Shown here: positions 63,179 through 64,000 of the stretch, in pieces
How the letters are laid out: each line of letters opens with the position of its first letter
Numbering within the stretch: the first letter of the stretch is position 1
Assembly: GCA_018820855.1 (NCBI GenBank)
Contig: JAHJNL010000077.1
Span: 1-64,000, forward strand
Source: Pseudomonadota bacterium
Lineage (GTDB): Bacteria; Desulfobacterota; Desulfobulbia; Desulfobulbales; Desulfocapsaceae
DNA: 64,000 nucleotides
Reading direction: 5' to 3'
The notes under the pieces: model-generated
The model's input: only the letters and a program-made list of their open reading frames with translations
What the model was told of the DNA's origin: nothing
Database searches by the model: none
Position numbers and translations under genes: made by a program

Positions 63179-64000
63179 ATGAATCAATTTGACAGTGCTG
63201 TATTTCTGGAAAACATAGAGTGGTTTGATGAGACTGGAGAAGAGCTGGTCCATCGGCTTCCAGAGACAGGCTCAGGAGAAATCAAGTGGGGTGCTCAGCT
63301 CACGGTACGTGAGAGTCAGGCTGCGGTCCTCTTTTATAAAGGAAAGGCCTGCGATGCCTTTGGTCCTGGACGTCATACCCTGAAGACGGCTAATTTACCT
63401 ATCCTGACCAAGATTCTCTCCATTCCCTGGGGCGGCAACAGTCCGCTGCGGGCCGAAGTCTATATGGCCAACCTTAAATATTTCACCAACCTCAAGTGGG
63501 GAACCCGTAATCCGGTTGCCTTCCGAGACAGTGAACTGGGACTGGTTCGCCTTAGGGCCCACGGTGTTTTTAATATCCAGATCGTACAGCCGGTGCTTTT
63601 TATCAACTCCATGGTTGGGACCATGGGCAAAATCACCACTGACGAGATTGGCAGCTATCTCAAACGGGTGATCGTTTCCCGGTTTAATGATTATCTTGGT
63701 GAAGATCTTGACAGTCTCTTCAACCTTCCTGGGAAATTTGATGAGATTTCTGTGGGACTGCAGAAACGTCTGGTGGGAGATTTCGGTCATTTCGGCCTTC
63801 ATCTCAGCCATCTCTATATCACCTCCATTACCCCTCCTGAGGAGGTGCAGAAGGCCATTGATGATAAAAGTCGTCTCGGTGTGATCACGGATATGGATAA
63901 GTTCGTCAAGATGAAGGCGGCCATGGCCATGGAAAAAGCAGCGGAAAACCAGGGGGAGGCAGGTGCCGGACTGGGGCTGGGAATGGGCATGATGATGCCT
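63179..64000 (+). CDS. SPFH-domain protein, 5' part
   Basis: The open frame starts at ATG 63179 (GGGAGT upstream) and runs off the right edge after 274 codons. Residues from about 35 on form an SPFH/Band7-like domain: TVRESQAAVLFYKGKACDAF, GPGRHTLKTANLPILTKILS, LRAHGVFNIQIV and a GLHLSHLYITSITPPEEVQKA element before a helical, Met/Ala-rich part. It is the YdjI-like type (relatives once named 'virion core protein'), which usually continue with a zinc ribbon at the C-terminus, outside this window. Function unclear; the family is often tied to membrane stress. Confidence 0.85.
   Translation, partial: MNQFDSAVFLENIEWFDETGEELVHRLPETGSGEIKWGAQLTVRESQAAVLFYKGKACDAFGPGRHTLKTANLPILTKILSIPWGGNSPLRAEVYMANLKYFTNLKWGTRNPVAFRDSELGLVRLRAHGVFNIQIVQPVLFINSMVGTMGKITTDEIGSYLKRVIVSRFNDYLGEDLDSLFNLPGKFDEISVGLQKRLVGDFGHFGLHLSHLYITSITPPEEVQKAIDDKSRLGVITDMDKFVKMKAAMAMEKAAENQGEAGAGLGLGMGMMMP

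Overview
The window looks like chromosome of a Gram-negative sulfur-metabolising member of the Desulfobacterota, probably Desulfobulbales-like. This is inferred from a free-standing dissimilatory-type ATP sulfurylase, several multihaem cytochromes c, and a periplasmic nitrate reductase operon ordered napM-napA-napD-napG-napH, the order I recall for Desulfovibrio desulfuricans (which also has napC). No rRNA, tRNA, CRISPR array, transposase or phage gene was seen.

Layout. 1-6.1 kb: 5' part of an AsmA/DUF748 protein (minus strand, running off the left edge), a K+ channel fused to a response-regulator receiver domain, then the cyclic-di-AMP/cell-wall group cdaA-cdaR-glmM. 6.2-18 kb: AT-richer surface polysaccharide cluster (dehydrogenase/acetyltransferase fusion, glycosyltransferases, radical SAM/SPASM protein, aminotransferase, methyltransferase, asparagine synthetase, acetyltransferase, MurJ/Wzx-type flippase). 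18.2-40.2 kb: type IV pilus block with a TMTC-like TPR membrane protein, two major-type pilins, and two head-to-head minor pilin operons (FimT-PilW-PilV-PilX-PilY1), each ending in a giant PilY1. 40.3-46.8 kb: copper chaperone and divergent copper ATPase, sat, aroB and a FmdB zinc-ribbon protein. 46.9-61.2 kb: haem-binding sensor kinase plus NtrC-type regulator, a long regulatory gap, a membrane tetrahaem/FeS/NrfD module with a HAO-family octahaem cytochrome, two unknown secreted proteins, and napMADGH. 61.3-64 kb: POTRA-less Omp85-like barrel, a small unknown protein and a truncated SPFH protein.

How it fits together. The nap/octahaem locus reads as a nitrate-to-ammonium module: NapA would make nitrite and the octahaem protein could reduce it; no nrfA, napB or napC is present in the window. 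A -24/-12 (sigma-54) promoter precedes the cytochrome operon, with two palindromes of the form GYTACC-N4-GGTARC upstream; a second pair lies upstream of the sensor kinase. This is the layout expected for control by the neighbouring sigma-54 activator. Sigma-54-like elements also precede both minor pilin operons and the major pilin, as is known for pilA elsewhere.

Most notable: the kinase/regulator/operator/cytochrome circuit; the mirrored PilY1 operons whose VWA domains carry different carbohydrate-binding-like insertions; and a two-copy palindromic repeat whose ends and loop are conserved while the stem differs with pairing maintained. All family calls come from reading motifs; no database search was run.
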